Both the position numbers and the translations under genes were made by a program. From the NCBI GenBank assembly GCA_029550925.1, contig JAKPGL010000016.1, forward strand, positions 65,734 to 112,317: 46,584 nt of DNA, written 5' to 3'. The DNA comes from Planctomycetota bacterium (GTDB taxonomy: Bacteria > Planctomycetota > Planctomycetia > Pirellulales > Thermoguttaceae). This document shows positions 8,105 to 16,053 of this stretch, piece by piece; the first letter of the stretch is position 1; every line of letters starts with the position of its first letter. The notes beneath the pieces are model-generated. The model saw only the letters and a list, made by a program, of their open reading frames with translations. It did no database searches and had not been told where the DNA came from.

Positions 8105-10852
8105 ATGGAGACACTGCGCAGTTATCTCGGTCGAGACCTGGCGGCCTTGGGGCTGCTGGGGTTAGTGATTTTTTTGGGGGCGGCCCTATGGAGTTATGAC
8201 CCGGCCGATCCCCCTGCGCAGCAAGTGTTTCCTCAGCGGGCCAGCCTGGCCAACTGGTGTGGTCGGGCCGGGGCATGGGTTAGTTGGGGTTTGGTAGAAA
8301 CCGTTGGAATAGGGGCCTATTATTTGGTGTTGTCATTGGCCTGTCTGGATGCGGCGCTGCTGGCCCGGCGGAACATTTCGGATCCGGTATTTCGATTTGG
8401 GGGATGGTTGGCGTCGTTGGCAGGACTAACCACCTTGGCGGCCATGGTCTGGCCTGCTTGGCCTTCGGGGCCGGTCATTGGGCCGGGCGGCTATCTGGGC
8501 GCTACGCTTCATGCGCTGCTGGGGATGCATTTTGGCCGGGTCGGCACAGGGATTGTCGCTCTCAGTTTATTGGTGGGCGGTCTGCTGCTGGCCACCGAAA
8601 CGTTCATGTTGCTGGTGCTCCGATGGGGTGTCGTAGCACCGGCCAAGGGCCTGTGGCAGGGGGCGGTGCGGGTGGCCGCTGCTTATACGGATCGCTTGAC
8701 AGGTCGGCCCACCGGCAGTCGGGCGGCCAAAACCAGCCAAACGAAGCCAGAGACGGACCAAACATCGCTTCGCATCAAAAGGCCCGCCAGCGTGCCGGAA
8801 GCGAGGGTGTTTTCTTCCGAGAGTTCGGTGCAGTCCCAAGCCGACGCGGCCTCGGCCAATCCGCCGTCTGGTTCCACAGCCTCTGAACCGCCTGGGAGCG
8901 AACCTCGGATTCGCAAACCTCAGAAACCTTCGCGGGAAGAGTGGCTGCAGGAGATCGAGTCGGCAAGCCGAGCCAGCGAAGAGGCCCCGCCCTACGAACT
9001 GCCCAACGTGGACCTACTCTTGGAAAGCGAACCGATCCAGTTCGAACTCCAGGAAAAAGAAGTTCGCCAACGGGCGCAGATACTGGAAAAGACCTTTGCC
9101 GACTTCGGCTATAACGTCCGGGTGGTCGAAATACAGACGGGGCCGGTGATCGCTCAGTATGAGGTGGCCTTGGAGGCGGGATTGCGACTTTCGAAAATAG
9201 CCGGTTTGGCCGACGACCTGGCCATTGCACTGCGGGTGCCCAGCGTGCGGATTGTGGCCCCGATTCCAGGGAAAAACACCGTAGGGATCGAAGCGCCGAA
9301 TTCGCAGCGGCAGATCGTCCGGCTCCGAGAGGTTATGGAAGAGACCTTGCCGGCGGCCCAAAAAATGCGGATTCCCATCTTTCTGGGCAAAGACGTGGCG
9401 GGCAACCCGATGGTGTTCGATCTGACCACGTTGCCGCACCTGTTGATCGCCGGGCGCACCGGCACGGGCAAAAGCGTCTGTCTCAACTCGATGATCATGT
9501 CGATCGTGATGACGCGGCGGCCGGATGAAGTGCGGATGCTGCTAATCGACCCGAAGATGGTGGAGCTTAGTCCGTACAAACGGCTGCCGCATCTGATGCA
9601 CCCGGTGGTTACCGACATGCGCAAAGCGGAGGCGATCCTGGGCTGGGCGGTCGAAAAGATGGAAGAGCGGTACCATCTGCTGGCCCGGACCGGTGTGCGA
9701 CATATCAGCGTCTATAACCAACTTGGCCTGGAAGAGATTTTGGAACGGGTCCAACCGGCCAGCGAAGAAGAACGCGCCCAAATCCCCGCCCACTTGCCGT
9801 ATATCGTGATCGTCGCCGATGAAATGGCCGACCTGATGATGACCGCCGCCAAAGAGGTGGAATCCCATATTATCCGCCTGGCCCAAAAGAGCCGGGCCGT
9901 CGGCATCCATCTGGTCCTGGCCACCCAGAAACCAACGGTCGATGTGATCACCGGCCTGATCAAATCGAACCTGCCCGCCCGAATCTCTTTCCAAGTGGCC
10001 AGCCGAACCGATAGCCGAGTCATCCTGGATGAAATGGGCGCCGAACGCCTGCTGGGCAACGGCGATATGCTTTTCTTGTGGCCAGGCACCAGCACCCTGA
10101 TCCGCGGCCAAGGCACCTACGTCAGCGACGAAGAAATCGCTCGGGTCATTAACGCCGTGGCGACCGACGAACCGGACTATGTCCACGAACTGGTCGAACT
10201 CAAACCGTCGGAACCCACGGAGGCCGGACAGACCGGTTTCCGGGCCAAGGACGAACTCTATGAGGCCGCCGTGGATATTGTGGTCCGGGAAGGCCGGGGC
10301 AGTGTGTCGCTCCTGCAGCGGGCGTTGGGAATCGGCTATGGCCGGGCAGCCCGATTGATCGACTACATGGCCGAGGACGGCATCGTCGGCCCCTACAATG
10401 GTTCCCAAGCCCGGGAGGTGCTCATCACCCTGGAAGAATGGGAACGGATGTGCGGCCGGGTCTCCTTGCCATCGGGAGCCACGCCTACCGAGCCGACCCA
10501 GCCTCGGCGAAGTCATCGAATTTATCTTGGGCCAAGTCCTTCCCAGGATTTCCCCACCGAATTTTCTCCGCAGGAAGACCCCCAAAGAGGTCATAAGTTC
10601 TTTCCAGAAGAACAAAAAACCTGGGAGGCGGGGACAGGTACTGCCAGTTGGCCTTCAGGTGATGGGAAATCTACAACTTTAGGGGGGGAATCTTATCAAA
10701 ATTCCCCCTTAAATGGGGGAAGCAAACAAGGCAATGGCCAATCCACCGGGGGCCAACTTCGGGTTGCTGGGGAACTCCCCGAGAGGCTGCTGCCTAAAAA
10801 ATTCCAAACGGATGAGGAGGTTTCCGAAGAAATTGACGATAATGAAATATAG
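8105..10852 (+). CDS. ftsK: DNA translocase FtsK/SpoIIIE
   Basis: Protein of 915 aa. The hexameric FtsK motor pumps chromosomal DNA through the closing division septum. Four hydrophobic segments in residues about 12-180 anchor it. A short low-complexity linker (about 200-285) leads to the alpha/beta motor with Walker A at 450-457 (GRTGTGKS) and Walker B-like IVIVADEMADLM. The winged-helix gamma domain, which reads orienting DNA sequences, spans about 720-782 (DELYEAAVDIVVREGRGSVS, then LLQRALGIGYGRAARLIDYM). Oddly, the protein continues for about 130 more residues of low-complexity, Ser/Gly/Gln-rich sequence after gamma, where FtsK proteins normally end. The linker is short for an FtsK. The chosen start gives a complete first membrane segment. 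Confidence 0.92.
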   Translation: METLRSYLGRDLAALGLLGLVIFLGAALWSYDPADPPAQQVFPQRASLANWCGRAGAWVSWGLVETVGIGAYYLVLSLACLDAALLARRNISDPVFRFGGWLASLAGLTTLAAMVWPAWPSGPVIGPGGYLGATLHALLGMHFGRVGTGIVALSLLVGGLLLATETFMLLVLRWGVVAPAKGLWQGAVRVAAAYTDRLTGRPTGSRAAKTSQTKPETDQTSLRIKRPASVPEARVFSSESSVQSQADAASANPPSGSTASEPPGSEPRIRKPQKPSREEWLQEIESASRASEEAPPYELPNVDLLLESEPIQFELQEKEVRQRAQILEKTFADFGYNVRVVEIQTGPVIAQYEVALEAGLRLSKIAGLADDLAIALRVPSVRIVAPIPGKNTVGIEAPNSQRQIVRLREVMEETLPAAQKMRIPIFLGKDVAGNPMVFDLTTLPHLLIAGRTGTGKSVCLNSMIMSIVMTRRPDEVRMLLIDPKMVELSPYKRLPHLMHPVVTDMRKAEAILGWAVEKMEERYHLLARTGVRHISVYNQLGLEEILERVQPASEEERAQIPAHLPYIVIVADEMADLMMTAAKEVESHIIRLAQKSRAVGIHLVLATQKPTVDVITGLIKSNLPARISFQVASRTDSRVILDEMGAERLLGNGDMLFLWPGTSTLIRGQGTYVSDEEIARVINAVATDEPDYVHELVELKPSEPTEAGQTGFRAKDELYEAAVDIVVREGRGSVSLLQRALGIGYGRAARLIDYMAEDGIVGPYNGSQAREVLITLEEWERMCGRVSLPSGATPTEPTQPRRSHRIYLGPSPSQDFPTEFSPQEDPQRGHKFFPEEQKTWEAGTGTASWPSGDGKSTTLGGESYQNSPLNGGSKQGNGQSTGGQLRVAGELPERLLPKKFQTDEEVSEEIDDNEI

Positions 10853-10983
10853 AAAGTTTGGGAAAAATAAAAAATGTAGGCTGTTTGGGAAATGCACCTC
10901 CAGAACAACCTAAGTCCCCTATCAGTTTGAACTTAGATATCATTCCCCCATAAGGAATAATCTCTCCCCCCTGTGAAAACCTC

Positions 10984-11011
10984 TTGACACAGACCTGGGA
11001 GAAGATAGGAT
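10984..11011 (+). promoter_or_regulatory. Promoter of the cimA-valS leader
   Basis: A -35 box TTGACA (10984-10989) is followed 16 bases later by TAGGAT (11006-11011); TATAAC at 11011-11016 is an alternative -10 at a less favourable 21-base spacing. Transcription would begin near 11018, just ahead of the leader peptide. Confidence 0.6.
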
Positions 11012-11043
11012 ATAACATCTGTGTTGGAAAGGATAAAGTAAAC

Positions 11044-11154
11044 GTGGTTTCGGTCCTTGTGGTCCCTCGGTTTGGTTTGCCCATGGGTGTCGGTGGTTCG
11101 GTATGCCGGATCATCGGCATTATTGGGATTATTATTGGCAGCCAGGGGCCTTAA
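11044..11154 (+). CDS. Branched-chain amino acid leader peptide (attenuator)
   Basis: A 36-codon open frame starting at GTG 11044, preceded at suitable distance by AAAGGAT (11029-11035), and ending at TAA 11152-11154. Fifteen of its 36 residues are branched-chain: six Val and two Leu in the first 20 residues, then seven Ile in the pattern IIGIIGIII (codons 11110-11136). An internal ATG at 11083 in the same frame is an alternative start and keeps all Ile codons. The frame ends 27 bases before an intrinsic terminator that precedes citramalate synthase. This is the layout of ilv-type attenuator peptides: ribosomes stall on scarce Ile-tRNA (or Val/Leu-tRNA) and change folding of the RNA downstream. 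Too short for routine gene finding, so probably unannotated. Confidence 0.8.
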   Translation: MVSVLVVPRFGLPMGVGGSVCRIIGIIGIIIGSQGP

Positions 11155-11223
11155 GGGTACCGCCGGAGCAAAGAACATTCCAACGCCCTGAGGCCCCTCG
11201 AAAAGGGCCGCAGGGCGTTTTTT
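11144..11223 (+). terminator. Attenuator: intrinsic terminator with competing antiterminator strand
   Basis: Terminator stem: AACGCCCTG (11182-11190) pairs perfectly with CAGGGCGTT (11211-11219), extended after a one-base mismatch by GGCCC (11192-11196) with GGGCC (11205-11209); loop 11197-11204; six T at 11218-11223. The antiterminator strand AGGGGCCT (11144-11151) is the exact complement of AGGCCCCT (11191-11198) in the terminator's 5' arm, so the two structures exclude each other. The antiterminator strand overlaps the last leader codons and lies just before the stop (11152), so a ribosome finishing the leader hides it (termination), while one stalled on the early Ile codons leaves it free (read-through into cimA). 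Confidence 0.85.
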
Positions 11224-11274
11224 ATTCCTTCTACGGTGTGGACGCCTACCTTTTAGCTACCAAGGGGTTCCCCG

Positions 11275-12882
11275 ATGCGCCGCATCCAAGTGTATGATAC
11301 GACGTTACGCGATGGAGCTCAGGGCGAAGGGATCAGCTTCTCCCTGTATGATAAGCTCCTGTTGACCCAACGATTGGACGAGTTGGGATTTGATTATATG
11401 GAAGGCGGCTATCCCGCTTCCAACGAGAAGGACTGCCAGTATTTCAAGGAGGTTCGGAAACTTCGGCTGCGAGGGATTCGGGTGGTGGCTTTCGGCATGA
11501 CCCGGCGTCGGGGTGTGAAGGTGGAGGAAGACCTGGGGCTGCGGGCGTTGCTCGAGTCGCAGGCCCCCGTGATCACGCTGGTCGGCAAGGCGTCCGCTTT
11601 TCAGGCAACGGAGGTTCTCCGATGCAGTTTGGAGGAGAACTTGGCGATGATCGCCGAGAGCATTCGGTTCCTCCGTGCTCATGATCGAGAGGTGATTTTC
11701 GACGCGGAACATTTCTTCGACGGCTGGAAGACGGACTCTGCCTATGCGATGCGAGCCGCTCAGACCGCCGCGGAAGCCGGCGCCCATCTGGTGGTCCTGT
11801 GCGATACCAACGGCGGCAGTATGCCGGAGGAAATCAGCCAGATCACCCGGGCGGCGGTAGAATCCCTTTCGGTCCCCGTGGGTGTGCATTGCCATAACGA
11901 TTGCGATTTGGCGGTTGCCAATACGTTGGCCGCCGTGGACGCCGGGGCGGTGCAGGTGCAGGGGACGATCAACGGTCTGGGCGAGCGGTGCGGCAACGCC
12001 GACCTGATTTCCGTGATTGCCAACTTGGCGATCAAGAAAAAAGGCTACGAGGTTCTTCGGCCGGAGTCGGTGCGCCATCTTACAGAGCTTTCCCGATACG
12101 TATATGAGATGGTCAATATGAATTATCGGGCGAACCAGCCGTTTGTGGGGCGGAGCGCATTCGCCCATAAAGGCGGGATTCATGTGAGCGGCGTGTTGCG
12201 TACTCCGGCCAGCTACGAACATATAGACCCCGATCTGGTGGGCAATGAACGGCGGATTTTGGTGAGCGAGTTGTCCGGCCGATCGAACATCATCGCCCGA
12301 GCCGCCAAACACAACATCCAACACGATCCGAAACTGATGGAAAAAATCCTGGCCAAGGTCGTCAGCATGGAGCATGCCGGGTATCAATTCGAGGCGGCGG
12401 AGGGGTCGTTCGATCTGTTGATAAAGAAATGTACAGGTCAATTCCGGCCCCATTTCGAGCGGATCAATTACCATGTGAATATCGAGACCGACGCCCAAGG
12501 CCGCTCGATTACCGAAGCGACGGTCAAAATCCGCGTCGGCGACCAGATTCGCCACGAGGTGGCCGAGGGCGACGGCCCCGTAAACGCCCTGGACGCCGCC
12601 ATGCGCAAGGCCCTCAACGGCGCTTATCCGACCTTGGCAACAATGCGCCTGGTGGATTATAAAGTACGGGTAATCAACTCCGAGGCGGGTACGGCAGCCG
12701 GCGTTCGCGTCGTCATCGAAAGCGCCGACGAAACGGACGCCTGGGGCACCGTCGGCGTCAGTGAAAACATCATCGAAGCCAGTTGGCTCGCCCTGGTCGA
12801 TAGCTACGAATATAAACTTTGTAAAGACGAAGAACGACAACCTGCGGCCGGTCGAACCGGCCAAGTTCTGAACCGGACCTAA
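11275..12882 (+). CDS. cimA: (R)-citramalate synthase
   Basis: Protein of 535 aa, the length of the CimA group within the isopropylmalate/homocitrate/citramalate synthases. It condenses pyruvate with acetyl-CoA to (R)-citramalate, the threonine-independent first step to isoleucine. The TIM-barrel starts with YDTTLRDGAQGEGISFS (residues 7-23, with R12/D13), and the metal-binding HCH (H205, H207) is followed by GTINGLGERCGNADL. The C-terminal 150 residues form the LeuA-type allosteric domain, normally the isoleucine feedback site. LeuA itself is disfavoured by the GEGISFS and FDAEHFFDGW signatures and by the Ile-rich leader peptide. AAGGGG (11262-11267) serves as ribosome site and can pair with the adjoining CCCC. 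Expression is expected to respond to the attenuator at 11044-11223. Confidence 0.92.
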   Translation: MRRIQVYDTTLRDGAQGEGISFSLYDKLLLTQRLDELGFDYMEGGYPASNEKDCQYFKEVRKLRLRGIRVVAFGMTRRRGVKVEEDLGLRALLESQAPVITLVGKASAFQATEVLRCSLEENLAMIAESIRFLRAHDREVIFDAEHFFDGWKTDSAYAMRAAQTAAEAGAHLVVLCDTNGGSMPEEISQITRAAVESLSVPVGVHCHNDCDLAVANTLAAVDAGAVQVQGTINGLGERCGNADLISVIANLAIKKKGYEVLRPESVRHLTELSRYVYEMVNMNYRANQPFVGRSAFAHKGGIHVSGVLRTPASYEHIDPDLVGNERRILVSELSGRSNIIARAAKHNIQHDPKLMEKILAKVVSMEHAGYQFEAAEGSFDLLIKKCTGQFRPHFERINYHVNIETDAQGRSITEATVKIRVGDQIRHEVAEGDGPVNALDAAMRKALNGAYPTLATMRLVDYKVRVINSEAGTAAGVRVVIESADETDAWGTVGVSENIIEASWLALVDSYEYKLCKDEERQPAAGRTGQVLNRT

Positions 12883-12920
12883 TGGGTTCTGGTCCATAAA
12901 CCTCCAAGGAGGATAACCTG

Positions 12921-15900
12921 ATGCAGCGGCCTAATGTGGCGGATGAGCTTCCGAAACAATATGATCCCTCGGCTACGGAAGCGCAGTGGTACCAGTTTTG
13001 GCTCCAGAAGGGGTATTTTCACAGTCAGCCCAATCCGCAGCGGAAGCCGTACTGCATTGTCATTCCGCCGCCGAACGTTACCGGCGCATTACATCTGGGC
13101 CATGCGCTGAACAATACGCTCCAGGACATCCTCATTCGCCAAAAGCGGATGCAGGGGTTTGAGACGCTCTGGATGCCGGGCACCGATCATGCCGGCATTG
13201 CCACCCAGGCGGTTGTGGAACGTCGGCTTTTGCAGGAGGAGCGGAGAACGCGGCATGACCTGGGCCGGGCGGCCCTGGTGGAACGCATCTGGAAGTGGAA
13301 AGATGAATATGAATCCCGCATCCTCAGCCAACTCAAACGGATGGGCTGCTCCTGCGATTGGCAACGGACCCGATTCACCCTGGACCCCGTCTGTGCGCGG
13401 GCCGTCCGCCATACCTTCTTCCGCCTGTTTCGCGATGGCCTGATCTACCGCGGCAAACGTCTGGTCAATTGGGATACCGCATTGCAAACCGTCGTCAGCG
13501 ACGACGAAGTATTCCATGAACAGACGCCGGGCCATTTCTGGTACTTCCGCTATCCGGTCGTGGATCCCCAGCCGGGCGAGCCGAAATATGTAACTTTGGC
13601 CACTACTCGGCCCGAAACCATGTTGGGCGATACGGCCGTGGCGGTGCATCCCGATCCGGCCGCCGCCCTGGACAAGGCCGAAAAGGAACTCCAAACCCGG
13701 CTTGCCTCTGCCCCGGCCAAAGAACGCCCCCCCTTGGAGGCCGAATTGGAAGACCTCCGCCAGCGTAGGGCCAACCTGCTGCCGCTCTTAGAGCGGCTGC
13801 GCGATATGGCCCGTGCGGGCCGAAAGGTGATGTTGCCGTTGGTGAACCGGCCGATTCCGCTTATTTGCGACGAGTGGGCCAAACCGGAAATGGGGACCGG
13901 CTGCGTGAAAATCACCCCCGCCCACGATCCCAACGACTATGAAGTCGGCCTCCGTCAGGGGCTGCCCATGATCAATATCCTCAACCTGGACGGCACGCTC
14001 AACTCCAATGCCGGGCCGTTCCAGGGCCAAACCATCGACCAGGCCCGTCGGAACGTGGTCGAGGCAATGCAAGAGCAAGGGCTTCTGGAAAAGGTGGAAG
14101 ATCGTCTGATCGACCTGGCCCATTCCGACCGCTCGAAGACTCCGATCGAGCCGTTGCTGACGGACCAGTGGTTTATCCGGATGGAGCGGCTGGCGCAAAT
14201 GGCGATGGAGGCGGTGCAGGACGGTCGGGTCAAGATCATCCCGGCCCGGTACGCCAAGGGCTATCTGGATTGGCTGGCCGAAAAACGGGATTGGCCTATC
14301 AGCCGACAACTCTGGTGGGGCCACCAGATTCCGATCTGGTACTGCCCGACCGCTTCGGAAGCCGACCTGAAAAAGGCCTTCGCCGGTCGGCAAGACGTCT
14401 GCTGGCGGCAGGACCCGGAGACCGGCCAATGGCTCATCTGCGCCCTGGAAGAAGACCTGCCCGAAGACGCCGTGCCCGGTCATCGGCTCCGACGGGAAGA
14501 AGATGTGCTGGACACCTGGTTCAGCTCGGCCCTTTGGCCGCATTCGACGCTCGGCTGGCCGGAACAAACCGAAGAACTCCGCTATTACTATCCGACCAGT
14601 GTACTAATCACCAGCCGGGACATCATCACCCTGTGGGTCGCTCGCATGGTGCTGATGGGCCTGTATAACCTGGGCCAAATCCCGTTCCACGAAGTCTATA
14701 TCCATCCGAAAATCCTGGACGCCTACGGCGAAACTATGTCGAAGACCAAAGGCAACGGGGTCGATCCGGTCGATGTGATGGAGAAGTTCGGGGCCGACAG
14801 CCTCCGGTTCGGCCTGGCCTATCTCACGACGGAAACCCAGGACGTGCGGATGCGGGTGGATTTTGAATGCCCGCATTGCGGCAAGCTGCTGGAACAGACC
14901 CAAGAAAACCGCACCTTGCCGCGGATCGTCTGCCCGCATTGCCGAAAGCCGTTTGCCACCCAATGGGCTGAAAAGCCGGAAGACAAAGCCCTGCCCCGCG
15001 GCCCGGTGGTGAGCGAACGGTTTGAACTGGCCCGCAACTTCTGCAATAAACTCTGGAACGCTTCGCGATTTGCGATGCTGAACTTGGATGGATACAGCCC
15101 CGCGCCGGTCCCGGAGGATACGCTTCGGATCGAAGACCGCTGGATTTTGAGCCGACTCGCGACGGTTACTCAGCAAGTTACCGACGCCTTGGCCGAGTAT
15201 CGGTTTTCCGAAGCGGCCCGGACGCTCTATGAGTTCGCCTGGGATGAGTTTTGCAGCTTCTACGTGGAGATGCTCAAACCACGATTGCAGGACTCGGCCG
15301 CTCGACCGACGGCGCAGCGACTGTTGGCCCACACGTTGGATGTACTGCTGAGACTGCTCCATCCGATGACGCCGTTTATTACAGAAGAGGTGTGGCAGCG
15401 ATTGGCCGACTGGGCCCCGGAGCGGGGGATCGACCGACCCGAGCGGGCCGCCGAAAGCATTATGATCGCCCCTTGGCCCGCGCCCGACCATCGCCGGTAC
15501 GACCCACAGATCGAGGCCCAATTCGCTCGGTTCCAGGAGGTTCTTCGGGCGGTGCGCGATGTGCGGGCCCGGCACAACGTGCCGCCCAGACGGATGATCC
15601 GGTTTTCAGTCCGGTGCGACCGGGCAACGGCCGAATTGCTTCAGCCGATGGCTGGTTACTTCGGGCCGTTGGCCCAGGCGGAACCCACCGGCTGGGGGCC
15701 GGATGTTCAGCCGCCCGCTCTGGTCGCCGCCGCTGCGGCCGCGGGCATGGAAATCTTCGTCGATCTAGCCGGGCTGATCGACCTGGACGCCGAAATCGCC
15801 CGTAAAAAACAAGAGCTGGCCAAACTCCAATCCCTCATGGAGTCGAAGCAAAAGAAGTTGGCCGACCCGGCCTTTGTGCAAAAGGCTCCCGCCGCCGTGG

Positions 15901-15992
15901 TCCAGCAACATCGCCAAAGCCTCCAGAGCTTGCAAGAACAATACGACGCCCTCCGCCGCTGGCTGACCCAACACGGCCAGGGAAAACCTTAA
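12921..15992 (+). CDS. valS: Valyl-tRNA synthetase with zinc-ribbon and coiled-coil insertions
   Basis: Protein of 1023 aa, somewhat long for bacterial ValRS. It charges tRNA-Val. HIGH-type motif H58-L-G-H61, KMSKS-type motif TMSKTKGNG (M606-K610), an editing domain ending with GTGCVKITPAHDPND, and a C-terminal coiled-coil arm (about 955-1020). Two insertions are unusual: a Glu/Arg/Leu-rich helical stretch inside the editing domain (about residues 250-300), and a zinc ribbon just after KMSKS with C650/C653 and C671/C674. A strong ribosome site (AAGGAGG) precedes the start, which follows cimA by 38 bases with no terminator between. Co-transcription would put a Val-tRNA charging enzyme under the same Ile/Val/Leu-rich leader as cimA. 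Confidence 0.94.
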   Translation: MQRPNVADELPKQYDPSATEAQWYQFWLQKGYFHSQPNPQRKPYCIVIPPPNVTGALHLGHALNNTLQDILIRQKRMQGFETLWMPGTDHAGIATQAVVERRLLQEERRTRHDLGRAALVERIWKWKDEYESRILSQLKRMGCSCDWQRTRFTLDPVCARAVRHTFFRLFRDGLIYRGKRLVNWDTALQTVVSDDEVFHEQTPGHFWYFRYPVVDPQPGEPKYVTLATTRPETMLGDTAVAVHPDPAAALDKAEKELQTRLASAPAKERPPLEAELEDLRQRRANLLPLLERLRDMARAGRKVMLPLVNRPIPLICDEWAKPEMGTGCVKITPAHDPNDYEVGLRQGLPMINILNLDGTLNSNAGPFQGQTIDQARRNVVEAMQEQGLLEKVEDRLIDLAHSDRSKTPIEPLLTDQWFIRMERLAQMAMEAVQDGRVKIIPARYAKGYLDWLAEKRDWPISRQLWWGHQIPIWYCPTASEADLKKAFAGRQDVCWRQDPETGQWLICALEEDLPEDAVPGHRLRREEDVLDTWFSSALWPHSTLGWPEQTEELRYYYPTSVLITSRDIITLWVARMVLMGLYNLGQIPFHEVYIHPKILDAYGETMSKTKGNGVDPVDVMEKFGADSLRFGLAYLTTETQDVRMRVDFECPHCGKLLEQTQENRTLPRIVCPHCRKPFATQWAEKPEDKALPRGPVVSERFELARNFCNKLWNASRFAMLNLDGYSPAPVPEDTLRIEDRWILSRLATVTQQVTDALAEYRFSEAARTLYEFAWDEFCSFYVEMLKPRLQDSAARPTAQRLLAHTLDVLLRLLHPMTPFITEEVWQRLADWAPERGIDRPERAAESIMIAPWPAPDHRRYDPQIEAQFARFQEVLRAVRDVRARHNVPPRRMIRFSVRCDRATAELLQPMAGYFGPLAQAEPTGWGPDVQPPALVAAAAAAGMEIFVDLAGLIDLDAEIARKKQELAKLQSLMESKQKKLADPAFVQKAPAAVVQQHRQSLQSLQEQYDALRRWLTQHGQGKP

Positions 15993-16000
15993 TCGACGTG

Positions 16001-16030
16001 CTTTCTATTATTTAACGAAAGCGGCTTTTT
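16001..16030 (+). terminator. Possible weak terminator after valS
   Basis: GCTTTC (16001-16006) can pair with GAAAGC (16017-16022), followed after GG by CTTTTT (to 16030). The stem is only six bases with a ten-base loop, so this is weak; position at the end of the cimA-valS unit and before a convergent gene is the main support. Confidence 0.3.
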
Positions 16031-16053
16031 CCGACGGGCAGGCGGCGGGAAAC

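Noticed and set aside
9542-10615. Minus-strand frame opposite ftsK
   Set aside because: The plus strand encodes FtsK motor motifs; the minus frame shows no recognisable domain.
11305-12897. Long minus-strand frame opposite cimA
   Set aside because: Composition mirrors the high-GC plus-strand gene and the translation lacks domain character; the cimA motifs are on the plus strand.
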